Shown here: in pieces, positions 26,055 to 34,628 of the stretch
Numbering within the stretch: position 1 is the stretch's first letter
How the letters are laid out: each line of letters opens with the position of its first letter
Program-made: the position numbers and the translations under genes
Source: Shewanella amazonensis SB2B
GTDB lineage: Bacteria; Pseudomonadota; Gammaproteobacteria; Enterobacterales; Shewanellaceae
Reading direction: 5' to 3'
NCBI RefSeq assembly: GCF_000015245.1
Contig: NC_008700.1
Location: 4,216,001-4,280,000, forward strand
Length of the DNA stretch: 64,000 nucleotides
The notes under the pieces: generated by a model
What the model was told of the DNA's origin: nothing
Databases searched by the model: none
Seen by the model: the letters and a program-made list of their open reading frames with translations, nothing else

Positions 26055-26993
26055 TTATTCGTGATAATCCCCCAGGCTCGATTTGAACTCCTGCATGCTG
26101 CCGAGCAACCAATCTCTAAAGGCGACGACAGGGGCTTCCTGCCTCTTTTCGGGTTTAATCAGCAAACTAATCCAGTGTGCCGTGATCAATTTATGTGTTG
26201 TGGGCCGAACCAGCTCACCATTTTTAATGTGATCGAGTGTCGAAATATGATCAGCCAAGGCAATCCCCTCACCTGCCAGCGCCAGCTTAATACACTGGAT
26301 TTGGTCGTATACTATGGGGCCGTGTTTGGCGGGCTGTTGTTGGCAACCCGCACTTTTAAACCATTCAGACCACCAGTGGGTGGAGCCCTCATGCAGCAGA
26401 GGGAATTTACGCAATTCGCTTACCTTGGTCACATGACCTATCCGTTTGAGTAACGACGGGCTGCAGACGGCAAAATCCTGGATCTGAAACAAGCGGTCAC
26501 AGAGAAACTCATTGTGAGTCGCGTTGCCGGTATAAATCTCCAGGTCAACGCGCTCCAATGGCGCTTCCAGAAGTAAGTTGTGATTAACGTGCAACTCCAA
26601 GTCGATATTTGGATGTAATGCCCTGAATTCTCCCAAGCGTTTGGATAACCAGTATTCGGCAAATACAGGGCCCACCCCTATTTTTAACACTTGCCGGAAA
26701 CCATAACGCGTAAGCGGTGGGAAAAGTCGTTCGGTCGCCTCACTCATAACATACAGCCCCTGGCTGAGCGCCCTGGAATAATGCTGGCCGACATCCGTTA
26801 GCTGGGAGTTACGCCCAACCCGCTCTAACAATTTCACGCCCAAATACCCTTCCAGTTGCTTTAACTGCCGGCTCACCGCCGACTCTGTTACGCATAACTC
26901 TTGCGCTGCATCCCGCAAATTAAGATGGCGGCTAAAAGCTTCAAAGGATTTCAATGCGTTTAAAGGGGGCAAGTTATAGGGGCGTTGGGTCAT
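26055..26993 (-). CDS. LysR-family regulator (GcvA-like)
   Basis: A transcriptional regulator of 312 residues. The N-terminal winged HTH spans about 10-70 and contains the GcvA-type sequence LPPLNALKSFEAFSRHLNLRDAA, then ESAVSRQLKQLEGYLGVKLLER. The rest (about 95-300) is a substrate-binding-like effector domain. It is divergent from a class III aminotransferase with 122 bases between them, the classic arrangement in which a LysR protein activates the neighbouring gene and represses itself. The effector is therefore probably an amino compound that is the substrate or product of that aminotransferase. Confidence 0.93.
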   Translation of the reverse strand: MTQRPYNLPPLNALKSFEAFSRHLNLRDAAQELCVTESAVSRQLKQLEGYLGVKLLERVGRNSQLTDVGQHYSRALSQGLYVMSEATERLFPPLTRYGFRQVLKIGVGPVFAEYWLSKRLGEFRALHPNIDLELHVNHNLLLEAPLERVDLEIYTGNATHNEFLCDRLFQIQDFAVCSPSLLKRIGHVTKVSELRKFPLLHEGSTHWWSEWFKSAGCQQQPAKHGPIVYDQIQCIKLALAGEGIALADHISTLDHIKNGELVRPTTHKLITAHWISLLIKPEKRQEAPVVAFRDWLLGSMQEFKSSLGDYHE

Positions 26994-27115
26994 GTATTTG
27001 TTTTAAGGTGGAATCGACTATATTTGACTAAAACTCAAACGAGCTTGGATATCAAATCAATTTTTATCTTGTTATCAACTTCATATATTGAAAGCACACA
27101 CGGTTAAGAGGCTTC

Positions 27116-28534
27116 ATGATGAATTCGATAATGAAAATGAACTATAAGCTCCCGGGCCCGAAATCAAAGGCGATGCTGGAGCGGGGCATTCCCTTGTTCC
27201 GCAACGGGTTACGTTATGAAGAAGAGTGTAAGAAAGCGGCACGCCGTGGCTATAGAGGGGCAAGCCAGGTTGTGGTGGGCCGCGCTCAGGGCAGCTTCGT
27301 GTGGGACCTGGATGACAACCAGTACATCGATTTTCAAAACGGTTGGGCATCCAATCCCTTTGGTAATGCGCACCCTGAAATTGTCGAGGCAGTACATTGG
27401 GCCCATACACGTTATGGCTTTCACTATGACACGCCTCATCGTTATGAATTGGCCGAAAAGCTCGTGCAAATCATGCCAAATAGGGCGTTAACAAGAATTA
27501 ACTTTGAAATCTCAGGTACTGAGGCGGCAGAGGCCGCAGTTAATTTAGCCCTCACCCACACCAAACGCCGTTATATTATTTCCTTTAGCTCAAGTTTCCA
27601 TGGCGAAGCTCTGGGGTCAAAAATGCTCTCGGGCACCAGTAATAACAATCACTACATGGAAGCCTGGTCCGGCGGGGTGATCACAGCGCCTTATCCCTAT
27701 AGTGGTGAAATTCCCGCAGGCATGACCCAGGAGCAATATGTCGAGTATTGCCTTTGGTACATCGACAACCACATAACCAGCAGCATTGTACCGGCAAATA
27801 ACATTGCCGGACTCATCATTGAACCCGGCTTAGCCGAAGGCGGGAACTGGATCCCACCCAAGCGATTTATGCAGGGCTTGCGTGAGTTATGCAATAAACA
27901 CGACTGGGTCATGATAGTGGATGAAGTGCTGACCGGCCTGGGGCGCACTGGCAAAATGTGGGCCATAGAGCACTACGATGTGATCCCGGATGTTTTGGTG
28001 TTTGGCAAAAATATTTCCGGAGGGATTGAGCCTTGTGCCGGCATCGCCGCCCGAGATGAAATAATGGGAGACAATGAGCATTATCATACTGGCTCAACCT
28101 ATGCCGGCTCACCGGCCGCTTGCTGTGCCGGGCTTAAAACGCTGGAGCTGTATGAGCGGGAAAACATCGTGGAATACGTGGCGTACCTTGGCGAGATTGC
28201 AAAAGGGATCATGCAGAAATGGACCCGCTACAGCATAGTGAATGAAGTACGCTGCAACGGTTTATTACTCGGTGTCAATTTTGTCAGCCCGGATGAACAT
28301 CAAAAAGATTGGTGGTTTGCCCGTGAAGTACGCAGCCGCATGATGGAAAACGGCGTTTGGGCCATCAATGATCGCCAAACCAATGTTCGCTTGTACCCGG
28401 CATTAAACATGGAAGAATCGGTATTACGCGAAGGCCTGGCCATTATGGAAGAGGCCATTGCCCATGTGGATAGCATCAGGCAATCCTCGTTTGGGGACAG
28501 TCCCGCCTGGCCCACTGGTGACGCCGGCTTTTAG
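27116..28534 (+). CDS. Class III aminotransferase (GSA-aminomutase-like)
   Basis: A PLP enzyme of 472 residues in the fold type I, class III group (omega-amino acid, ornithine or glutamate-1-semialdehyde type). Visible landmarks are FEISGTEAAEAAVNLA (phosphate-binding loop), FHGE (aromatic stacking), IVDEVLTGLGRTG (the Asp that binds the pyridine nitrogen), and the Schiff-base lysine in VFGKNISGG near residue 297. Then HTGSTYAGSPAA follows. It moves an amino group from an amine or omega-amino acid to a keto acid, or shifts one within a molecule. The true GSA enzyme of heme synthesis is usually shorter, so a catabolic role is more likely. Start ATG 27116 follows AAGAGG. Substrate unknown. Confidence 0.92.
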   Translation: MMNSIMKMNYKLPGPKSKAMLERGIPLFRNGLRYEEECKKAARRGYRGASQVVVGRAQGSFVWDLDDNQYIDFQNGWASNPFGNAHPEIVEAVHWAHTRYGFHYDTPHRYELAEKLVQIMPNRALTRINFEISGTEAAEAAVNLALTHTKRRYIISFSSSFHGEALGSKMLSGTSNNNHYMEAWSGGVITAPYPYSGEIPAGMTQEQYVEYCLWYIDNHITSSIVPANNIAGLIIEPGLAEGGNWIPPKRFMQGLRELCNKHDWVMIVDEVLTGLGRTGKMWAIEHYDVIPDVLVFGKNISGGIEPCAGIAARDEIMGDNEHYHTGSTYAGSPAACCAGLKTLELYERENIVEYVAYLGEIAKGIMQKWTRYSIVNEVRCNGLLLGVNFVSPDEHQKDWWFAREVRSRMMENGVWAINDRQTNVRLYPALNMEESVLREGLAIMEEAIAHVDSIRQSSFGDSPAWPTGDAGF

Positions 28535-28800
28535 CAAGCATGGCGCACGAATAACTGACTCCTCTTCGCGCCGGCGACTGAGTGCAGGTGTAGTAGCCAC
28601 CGCTTTATGCCAGACAATTCTGAACACATTGTGAATTGGGATAGCTTGTCTATCAGGTGTTTCATGAGCTTCGGCGCGAAGAGAAAGAGGAAAAGTTTAA
28701 AATTTCTCTCAGAGCAGTAAGCTCTCTTTGTTTGGCAAGTTGAAGACAAGTTACGCATCCCCCTTCCGAAGTTGCCGGAGGAAAATGTCTTCAATAGCAA

Positions 28801-28974
28801 GCTCCGTCAGGGACGACGGAGCAGGCACCGTTGAGCCATGGATGGTGAGTCGGTGCCGGTTGCGTGCATTGAAGGCATTTTACGCAGGGTAACAACTTCG
28901 GTGGGGCGCCCTTTGGAGTGGAGGGGGCTTTGGGCGAGCAAAGCCCCTTCCCCGGGTGTGGGCGGGACGCCCAC
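28801..28974. repeat. Structured intergenic segment with three strong hairpins
   Basis: Three perfect stems follow one another: GCTCCGTC/GACGGAGC (28801-28822), GGGGCTTT/AAAGCCCC (28924-28947) and GTGGGCG/CGCCCAC (28958-28974). None has a T-tract. Short open frames here and in the whole 28535-29082 gap have no ribosome binding sites. The look is that of a dispersed intergenic repeat or a folded RNA; I cannot tell which without other copies. Confidence 0.4.
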
Positions 28975-29082
28975 GACCTTTTGCAAGACGAAGCCTTGCC
29001 AAATCAATCAGCGATAGCTGATCAACCCCATGGCAGTGTGGCTGCCCACCAAAACGATCATTCCCAATTGCCGACAGGCAAT

Positions 29083-29113
29083 AAAAAACCCCGCATGTTA
29101 ATGCAGGGTTTTT
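29083..29113. terminator. Bidirectional terminator after fdhC (first operon)
   Basis: Stem AAAACCC-GCAT with loop GTTA and an A-tract/T-tract pair on the flanks. It ends the minus-strand formate dehydrogenase transcript 22 bases after the fdhC stop and can also stop plus-strand reads. Confidence 0.9.
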
Positions 29114-29134
29114 GTGTACCTAAAGGTTAAGGAC

Positions 29135-30106
29135 TTAGTCCTTATACTTCAAAGTACCGTTAGCTTTGATTTCATCAAACCACAGGTTGTGATGCTGCGT
29201 AGCCCAGTTCTCATCACAGTAGCCCGACACCATACACTCCATACCGCCCTCAGACATCACGGTCGCCATAAAGATGTGCACTATGGAGAAGGCACAAATA
29301 ATGATGGCGCTGATGCCGTGCAGGATCAGCGCGGTCAGGCTAAGGGTGCGGCTTGGCTCGAACAGATTAGGGAACAGCAACAACATACCGGAAGCAGAGA
29401 TCACCAGCCCGAACAGGGCAAAGGTCCAGAACCACATCTTCTCACCGGCGTTGGCAAAGCCGGCATCGGGATGCTGATTCTTGAAGGGGCCAAAGTTGAT
29501 ATAGCCACCCACCACCATAAACCACTTGATGTCGTACATTTTCGGCAGCTGATTTTTGGCCCACATCAGGGTCATCAGTGCCCAGCCAATCATAAATGGA
29601 ATGGCCATGACATCGTGCACCTGCTTGGCAGCATACACCAGACCGGCCCACACGCCTTCACCCAGCCAGGGTTGGAAGAAGAAGCGGCCTGCCAGCAGTA
29701 CCAAACCTGTGAGGATCAGCAGCAAGCAGGGAATGGCGCCCAGCCAGTGAATGCTTACATCCAGCTTGGACCAGCGATACACCATCTTGCCCGAAAAACC
29801 ATGGTGCAACCTGGAGATACCATTGACCATGATGAACAGGGCAAACACCACTATCATGCCAAACAGTGCCGCCATCAGCCCCGGCGCCAACCAGGTGCCG
29901 CGCGCCTCCAGCAGTCTGGGATCGTAGGTATTGATAGGCTGACCATGAAACTCACTGGTCGAGGTGGTGTAACCCACAGCGCCATCTTTCAGCTCGGCCC
30001 ACATCTGGGCATCCCCCAGTTGGGCGTTGGCGTCGGCCGCATGGCCAAGCCCCATCCCCAGCATGAGTAGCACAGCCACGGCCAGGATTTTGAACCAATT
30101 GTTCAT
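29135..30106 (-). CDS. fdhC: Formate dehydrogenase cytochrome b subunit, copy 1
   Basis: The membrane subunit (323 residues) that takes electrons from the Fe-S subunit and reduces quinone. After a signal peptide (to about 24, GHAADA) there is an extra soluble stretch (25-72), then one helix (73-95), and the four-helix cytochrome b556 core (about 115-285). Candidate heme ligands are His in HHGFSGK, SIHWLGA, KQVHDVMA and VHIFMAT. The C-terminus carries SEGGMECMVSGYCDENWA and ends ANGTLKYKD. It is the last gene of the minus-strand order Tat peptide, fdhA, fdhB, fdhC, and is followed by a terminator. CGGAGG precedes the ATG. It is roughly the same as copy 2 (34629-35645), with greatest similarity in the core and tail. 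Confidence 0.95.
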   Translation of the reverse strand: MNNWFKILAVAVLLMLGMGLGHAADANAQLGDAQMWAELKDGAVGYTTSTSEFHGQPINTYDPRLLEARGTWLAPGLMAALFGMIVVFALFIMVNGISRLHHGFSGKMVYRWSKLDVSIHWLGAIPCLLLILTGLVLLAGRFFFQPWLGEGVWAGLVYAAKQVHDVMAIPFMIGWALMTLMWAKNQLPKMYDIKWFMVVGGYINFGPFKNQHPDAGFANAGEKMWFWTFALFGLVISASGMLLLFPNLFEPSRTLSLTALILHGISAIIICAFSIVHIFMATVMSEGGMECMVSGYCDENWATQHHNLWFDEIKANGTLKYKD

Positions 30107-30150
30107 TGTTAACCTCCGTTGGGGGCGAACAGGCCGCCCCCTGGCTGTAG

Positions 30151-30720
30151 TTACTTCCAGGCACCGTTGTCGGCACCACGATAGGCGACGCGCTCACGGA
30201 AGATGCTGGAAACCACTTCCGCATCACCGGCGAGCAGCGCCTTGGTGGCACACAGCTCAGCACACATAGGCAGCTTGCCTTCCGCGAGACGGTTGCTGCC
30301 GTACTTCTGGCGCTCGGCATCGGAGAAGTTTTCTTCCGGGCCACCGGCACAGAAGGTGCACTTGTCCATTTTACCGCGGCTGCCGAAGGCACCCTTTTTG
30401 GGAAACTGGGGCGCACCAAACGGACAGGCGTACAGACAGTAGCCACAGCCGATACAGGTGTCCTTATCGTGCAGCACTATGCCTTCTTCTGTTTTGTAGA
30501 AGCAGTTGGCCGGACACACCGCCATGCAGGGGGCATCGGAGCAATGCATGCAAGCAACCGAGATGGAGGCTTCACCCGGCTCACCATCACGGATGGTGAC
30601 CACGCGGCGGCGCTGGATACCCCACTCGAGGGCGGAATCGTTTTCGTTTTTACAGGCGGTGACGCAACCGTTGCACTCGATGCAGCGCTTGGTGTCACAC
30701 AAAAATTTCATTGTAGCCAT
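30151..30720 (-). CDS. fdhB: Formate dehydrogenase iron-sulfur subunit, copy 1
   Basis: A periplasmic electron-transfer subunit of 189 residues with four [4Fe-4S] sites: CIECNGCVTAC near residue 13, CMHCSDAPCMAVC near 57, CIGCGYCLYAC near 88, and a split fourth site using CTFC and the C-terminal CAELC. It relays electrons from FdhA to FdhC. It lacks the C-terminal membrane helix of E. coli FdnH and has no signal peptide, so it should be exported as a partner of Tat-borne FdhA. GGAGAT lies upstream of the start. The protein differs from copy 2 mainly in the last 25 residues. Confidence 0.95.
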   Translation of the reverse strand: MATMKFLCDTKRCIECNGCVTACKNENDSALEWGIQRRRVVTIRDGEPGEASISVACMHCSDAPCMAVCPANCFYKTEEGIVLHDKDTCIGCGYCLYACPFGAPQFPKKGAFGSRGKMDKCTFCAGGPEENFSDAERQKYGSNRLAEGKLPMCAELCATKALLAGDAEVVSSIFRERVAYRGADNGAWK

Positions 30721-30747
30721 AATGACTTATCTCCTAGATTACCGCGC

Positions 30748-33600
30748 TCAGGCTTTTACTATCTGACACAGGCTCGACTTGGTTTCCTGCATTTGGGTCA
30801 CAGGGTCGTAGCCATAGGTCAGCGCCGTGTTGGCGGATTCACCGATGACGTAGGGCACGGTGCCTTCCGGATAGTTGGGGGCCAGACTCTCGCCATGCAT
30901 CACACCGGCGAAGTGGTAAGGCATAAAGGTCACGCCGGGTTTTACCCTGGGTGTCACCAGTGCCTTGATGAGGATGCGGCCACCCTCTGGGCCTTCCAGC
31001 CAGACATTGTCATTGTTGCGAATACCCCGGTCGGCAGCGTCGCCCGGATTGATTTCCACAAACATCTCCTGCTGCAGCTCGGCCAGCCAGGGGTTGGAGC
31101 GGGACTCTTCGCCGCCACCCTCGTACTCCACCAAACGACCGGAGGTGAGCACCAGCGGGTAGCTGCCGCTGAAGTCTTTTTCCTGAATCGATTTGTACAG
31201 GGTAGGCAAACGGTGCACCTGCATGTCGTCGTAGGTGGGGTACTTGGCCACCAGATCGCGACGGGCTGTATACAGCGGTTCACGGTGCACAGGCACAGCA
31301 TCGGGGAAGGTCCACACCAGGCAGCGGGCACGGGCGTTACCGAAAGGAATACAGCCGTGCTTGATGGCAACGCGCACGATGCCACCGGACAGATCCGTCT
31401 TCCAGTTTTTGCCTTCGGCCTCGGCTTTTTCGGCCGCGGTCAGGTCGTCCCACCAGCCCAATTGCTTGAGCATATCGGCGGTAAATTCGGGATAGCCGTC
31501 TTCAATCTCGGCGCCCTTGGAGAAGGAGCCCTCGGCCAGCAGATTTTGGCCCTGATACTCAACGCCATAACGGGCACGGAAGTTGCCGCCGCCGTCTTTC
31601 ACATGTTTGCTTGTGTTATAGAGAATCTGGGTGCCCGGGTGTTTCATCTCAGGCGTGCCCCAACATGGCCATGGCAGACCGTAGGTTTCGCCCTTACATG
31701 GGCCACCTTCGGCTTCGAGGCTCTTCTGCGAGAAGGTGCCCCAGTTCATGGTGTGGGCCTTGATACGCTCAGGGCTCTGACCTGTCATGCCGATGGTCCA
31801 CATGCCGCGGTTGATTTCGCGGGTGATGTCTTCAATCAGCGGCACACCATTTTCTTTGCTGATGCGCTTGGTGTATTGCTCGGCAATACCCAGCTTTTCC
31901 GCCAGACGGTACATGATTTCGATGTCGGTCTTGGACTCAAACAGCGGCTCGATAACCTGTTCACGCCACTGGATAGAGCGGCCCGAGTTGGAGATGGAGC
32001 CACGGGTCTCAAACTGGGTAGCTGCAGGCAGCAGGTAAACGCCGTCTTTACGGCGGTGCATAACACCGGCCATGGTTGGGAAGGGGTCAACCACGACCAC
32101 TGTGTCCATCTTGTCCAGTGCATCACGGACTTCGCGCTGACGGGTTTCGGTGTTAACCGACTGCCCCCAGAAAAACGCCAGACGGATATTGTCTTTCTGC
32201 GCCAGCTTGGCCTTGTCTTCCAGCACACCATCGTGCCAGCGGGAGCAAGGAATACCGGGGGTGGTCATGGGCTCGCGGCCCAGGTAGGTGCCGTGGTCGA
32301 AACGCCCCTTGACCCATTCCAGATCCAGATCCCACACGTGAGTCCAATGCTGCCAGGCGGCGCTGGTCAGGCCGTAGTAGCCGGGCAGGTTGTCAAACAG
32401 CAGGCCCAGGTCGGTGGCGCCCTGTACGTTGTCGTGACCTCGGAAGATGTTGGTACCACCACCGGATACGCCCATATTACCCAGCGCCAGCTGCAGAATA
32501 CTGTAGGCACGGGTATTTGCGTTACCCACATGGTGCTGGGTACCGCCCATACACCACACCACGGTGCCGGGGCGGTTATCGGCCATCAGTTTGGCAGCCT
32601 GATAAATGGCCTCTTCAGAGACACCCGTGATATCGGCCACTTCTTTTGGCGGAAATTTTTTGGCTTCTTCGCGAATCTTGTCCATACCAAATACGCGCTG
32701 GTCGATAAAGGTTTTGTCTTCCCAGCCGTTTTCAAAAATGTGCCACAACATGCCGTAAATAAACGGAATATCAGTGCCGGGGCGAATGCCCACGTGCAGG
32801 TCGGCATGGGCCGCTGTGCGGGAGAAGCGCGGGTCGACCACGATTATCTTGGCGTTGTTGCGCTCTTTGGCAGTCAGAATGTGCTGCATGGACACAGGGT
32901 GTGCCTCGGCAGGGTTGGCGCCGATAAAAAAGATGGCGCGGGCATTCTGAATGTCGTTGAAAGAGTTGGTTTGCGCACCATAGCCCCAGGTGTTGGCCAC
33001 ACCGGCTACAGTGGTAGAGTGACAAATACGGGCCGAGTGGTCGACGTTGTTGGTACCCCACATGGCCGCGAGCTTGCGGTACATATAGCAGCCTTCGTTG
33101 GAGAACTTGGCCGAGCCCATGAAGTACACAGAATCCGGGCCTGACTCCTGACGAATGTTGAGCATCTTGTCGCCCACTTCGTTAATCGCCTGCTCCCAGC
33201 TGATACGCTTCCACTTACCGCCTTCAAGCTTCATCGGATACTTGAGGCGTTTTTCACCATGGCCGTGCTCACGCAGCGCAGCACCCTTGGCACAGTGACC
33301 ACCGGCGTTGAAGGGGTGATCGAATGCCGGCTCCTGGCCGGTCCAGACGCCATTTTGCACTTCGGCATACAGGCCACAACCCACGGCGCAGGCACTGCAA
33401 ATGGTGCGCTTGATTTCAATCGGCGCATCATGGGGTACGTCTTTGGCCTCGGCGCGGCGCATCATACCAGTGCCAAGCATGGAGGCTGCAGCAATGCCGC
33501 CGGTGGCAATACCGGCCGTTTTCATAAATTGACGGCGGCTCATGCCCAGTGGCTTGGCCTCGACCTTGGCGGCCACGTCTGAGGTACGGGTAAGTTTCAT
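30748..33600 (-). CDS. fdhA: Formate dehydrogenase catalytic subunit, copy 1
   Basis: The 950-residue catalytic subunit that oxidises formate to CO2 with a bis-pyranopterin molybdenum or tungsten cofactor. A twin-arginine signal is seen (SRRQFMK, Arg 22-23). The [4Fe-4S] site is C68, C71, C75 and C103. The metal ligand position is C193 in RICHSTT, followed by GYGAQTNSFND; this is cysteine, with no in-frame TGA, so the enzyme is not a selenoprotein. Domains III and IV of the DMSO reductase family follow, ending in a beta-barrel (about 800-945). It is exported through Tat with FdhB. AAGGAG precedes the ATG. It is very similar to copy 2 along its whole length. Confidence 0.97.
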   Translation of the reverse strand: MKLTRTSDVAAKVEAKPLGMSRRQFMKTAGIATGGIAAASMLGTGMMRRAEAKDVPHDAPIEIKRTICSACAVGCGLYAEVQNGVWTGQEPAFDHPFNAGGHCAKGAALREHGHGEKRLKYPMKLEGGKWKRISWEQAINEVGDKMLNIRQESGPDSVYFMGSAKFSNEGCYMYRKLAAMWGTNNVDHSARICHSTTVAGVANTWGYGAQTNSFNDIQNARAIFFIGANPAEAHPVSMQHILTAKERNNAKIIVVDPRFSRTAAHADLHVGIRPGTDIPFIYGMLWHIFENGWEDKTFIDQRVFGMDKIREEAKKFPPKEVADITGVSEEAIYQAAKLMADNRPGTVVWCMGGTQHHVGNANTRAYSILQLALGNMGVSGGGTNIFRGHDNVQGATDLGLLFDNLPGYYGLTSAAWQHWTHVWDLDLEWVKGRFDHGTYLGREPMTTPGIPCSRWHDGVLEDKAKLAQKDNIRLAFFWGQSVNTETRQREVRDALDKMDTVVVVDPFPTMAGVMHRRKDGVYLLPAATQFETRGSISNSGRSIQWREQVIEPLFESKTDIEIMYRLAEKLGIAEQYTKRISKENGVPLIEDITREINRGMWTIGMTGQSPERIKAHTMNWGTFSQKSLEAEGGPCKGETYGLPWPCWGTPEMKHPGTQILYNTSKHVKDGGGNFRARYGVEYQGQNLLAEGSFSKGAEIEDGYPEFTADMLKQLGWWDDLTAAEKAEAEGKNWKTDLSGGIVRVAIKHGCIPFGNARARCLVWTFPDAVPVHREPLYTARRDLVAKYPTYDDMQVHRLPTLYKSIQEKDFSGSYPLVLTSGRLVEYEGGGEESRSNPWLAELQQEMFVEINPGDAADRGIRNNDNVWLEGPEGGRILIKALVTPRVKPGVTFMPYHFAGVMHGESLAPNYPEGTVPYVIGESANTALTYGYDPVTQMQETKSSLCQIVKA

Positions 33601-33612
33601 TACTGACTCCTT

Positions 33613-33807
33613 TTACTCGCCGCGTAAGCTGGCGTAATAACGGCGGACATGGTCTGTCTCGCGATAGCCCTTGGACTGGGCAGGCGCAGACTCGAGTGGC
33701 TGTGCCACCGCGCTGCCACAAGTGGCCACTGCTACACCGGCAACACTGCCCATGGCCATGGTCTTGAGAAACGCCCGGCGCTCTGCGCTGTTGGGGGTTG
33801 TTTTCAT
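33613..33807 (-). CDS. Small Tat-signal protein of the formate dehydrogenase operon, copy 1
   Basis: A 64-residue protein that is mostly a Tat signal: ERRAFLKTMAMGSVAGVAVATCGSAVA, followed by about 25 residues that end RETDHVRRYYASLRGE. It matches the formate dehydrogenase-region Tat-target family that lies directly upstream of fdhA in Shewanella-type clusters. The mature peptide may be a small periplasmic subunit or chaperone of FdhA. A GGAGT ribosome binding site precedes it and it is the first gene of the first operon, 12 bases before fdhA. It is the paralogue of 39209-39403; both end in YY-A-LR. Confidence 0.88.
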   Translation of the reverse strand: MKTTPNSAERRAFLKTMAMGSVAGVAVATCGSAVAQPLESAPAQSKGYRETDHVRRYYASLRGE

Positions 33808-33874
33808 ATCGACTCCTGAGTTGGTCAGCCTGGCTGACCCACCCTGTTAACAAAAAGCATGATTATTGTTGTAA

Positions 33875-33896
33875 AACTCACTTTTATTAGTGAGTT
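33875..33896. promoter_or_regulatory. Palindrome upstream of the first formate dehydrogenase operon
   Basis: Perfect inverted repeat AACTCACT-TTTATT-AGTGAGTT, 68 bases upstream of the first gene of the operon, in an AT-rich stretch. This is a plausible operator for a dimeric regulator, or a hairpin in the leader. The wider gap 33897-34215 shows no gene; short frames there lack ribosome binding sites. Confidence 0.45.
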
Positions 33897-34218
33897 AGGG
33901 ATTTTTCGCCGCCACTCTAGCCGCGCGCGTGAGACGCAGACTTGATCTGGCGCAGTGTTGTGGCCTAGCGCAGCCATTGAGAGTCGCGTTCTGTTAACAA
34001 ACGCAAGAATTCATCAAAAAGGTGAGGAGGTAACCCTTTGATACAACAATTCAAAATCGTTAAATTTGTGAAAATCTTGTGCGGCATGAGCGCCATTGAA
34101 AGAGTGTATTGGCAAGGAGATGGACAAGATGGAAGAGCAAAGCAGAAATGAGAGGCCAGCCGTTTGATAGCGTCAGAAGGTTTGGTGGTCTCGGCGGCAG
34201 AGGCCCCCTTGCAGACAC

Positions 34219-34246
34219 AAAAAGGCCCAGTCAAACTGGGCCTTTT
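34219..34246 (-). terminator. Terminator in fdhC-tail copy A (most distal)
   Basis: AAAAGGCCCAGT-CAA-ACTGGGCCTTTT, with flanking A and T tracts, farthest from fdhC in its direction of transcription. It is a duplicate of the array terminator. Confidence 0.85.
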
Positions 34247-34334
34247 CAGCAATGGACTAAACGTCAGTCCTTGTATTTCAAGCTGCCATTGGCTTTGATT
34301 TCATCGTACCAGAGGTTGTGGTGTCCGATTGTGC

Positions 34335-34363
34335 AAAAAGGCCCAGTCAAAACTGGGCCTTTT
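34335..34363 (-). terminator. Terminator in fdhC-tail copy B
   Basis: Same AAAAGGCCCAGT/ACTGGGCCTTTT hairpin with a CAAA loop; nearly identical flanks to copy A. Confidence 0.85.
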
Positions 34364-34451
34364 CAGCAATGGACTAAACGTCAGTCCTTGTATTTCAAGC
34401 TGCCATTGGCTTTGATTTCATCGTACTAGAGGCTGTGGTGTCCGATTGTGC

Positions 34452-34479
34452 AAAAAGGCCCAGTCAAAACTGGGCCTTT
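34452..34479 (-). terminator. Terminator in fdhC-tail copy C
   Basis: AAAGGCCCAGT-CAAA-ACTGGGCCTTT; flanks diverge more from copies A and B and resemble the native copy. Confidence 0.85.
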
Positions 34480-34582
34480 CTCAACACTGGACCAGACATC
34501 AGTCCTTGTATTTCAAGCTGCCATTGGCCTTGATTTCGCTGGATGTTGTAAAAAGCCAGAGGTTGTGGTGCCAGATTATGTA

Positions 34583-34611
34583 GAAAGGCCCAGTAAAAAC
34601 TGGGCCCTTTT
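34583..34611 (-). terminator. Native terminator of the second formate dehydrogenase operon
   Basis: GAAAGGCCCAGT-AAAA-ACTGGGCCCTTTT, 17 bases after the fdhC stop in its direction of transcription. It is the first of four in series, so read-through into the first operon should be very low. Confidence 0.9.
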
Positions 34612-34628
34612 CAACACTGGACTATAGA

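Larger units (their letters stand above)
34216..34628. repeat. Tandem copies of the fdhC 3' end plus terminator
   Basis: Downstream of the second fdhC stop the last part of that gene appears three more times. The markers CAGTCC of each copy lie at 34630 (the real gene), 34500, 34382 and 34265, giving spacings of about 130, 118 and 117 bases. Each unit has a terminator hairpin and a stretch that would encode DEIKANGSLKYKD and the TGA stop. The middle copy has a TAG in place of the Trp codon, and the copy nearest the gene has lost the sequence before EIKANG to a rearrangement. None has a start codon, so these are 3' pseudo-ends, not genes. Confidence 0.9.

Noticed and set aside
28531..28800. 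A short minus-strand frame of 89 codons after the aminotransferase
   Set aside because: No ribosome binding site, no recognisable protein, and it lies in the hairpin-rich gap.
30469..33144. An 891-codon open frame on the plus strand
   Set aside because: It is antisense to fdhA copy 1, whose protein is unmistakable; the long antisense frame is a by-product of GC-rich codon use. The same applies to 36794-37516 and 37814-39097 opposite copy 2.
34109..34429. An open frame that encodes a repeated peptide (LYFKLPLALISSY twice)
   Set aside because: It is the plus-strand reading of the duplicated fdhC tails; it has no ribosome binding site and the repeat is explained by the tandem array.
34216..34628. 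Possible CRISPR array
   Set aside because: The repeated units are about 117-130 bases with no short repeat/variable spacer pattern, and they match the fdhC tail and its terminator.
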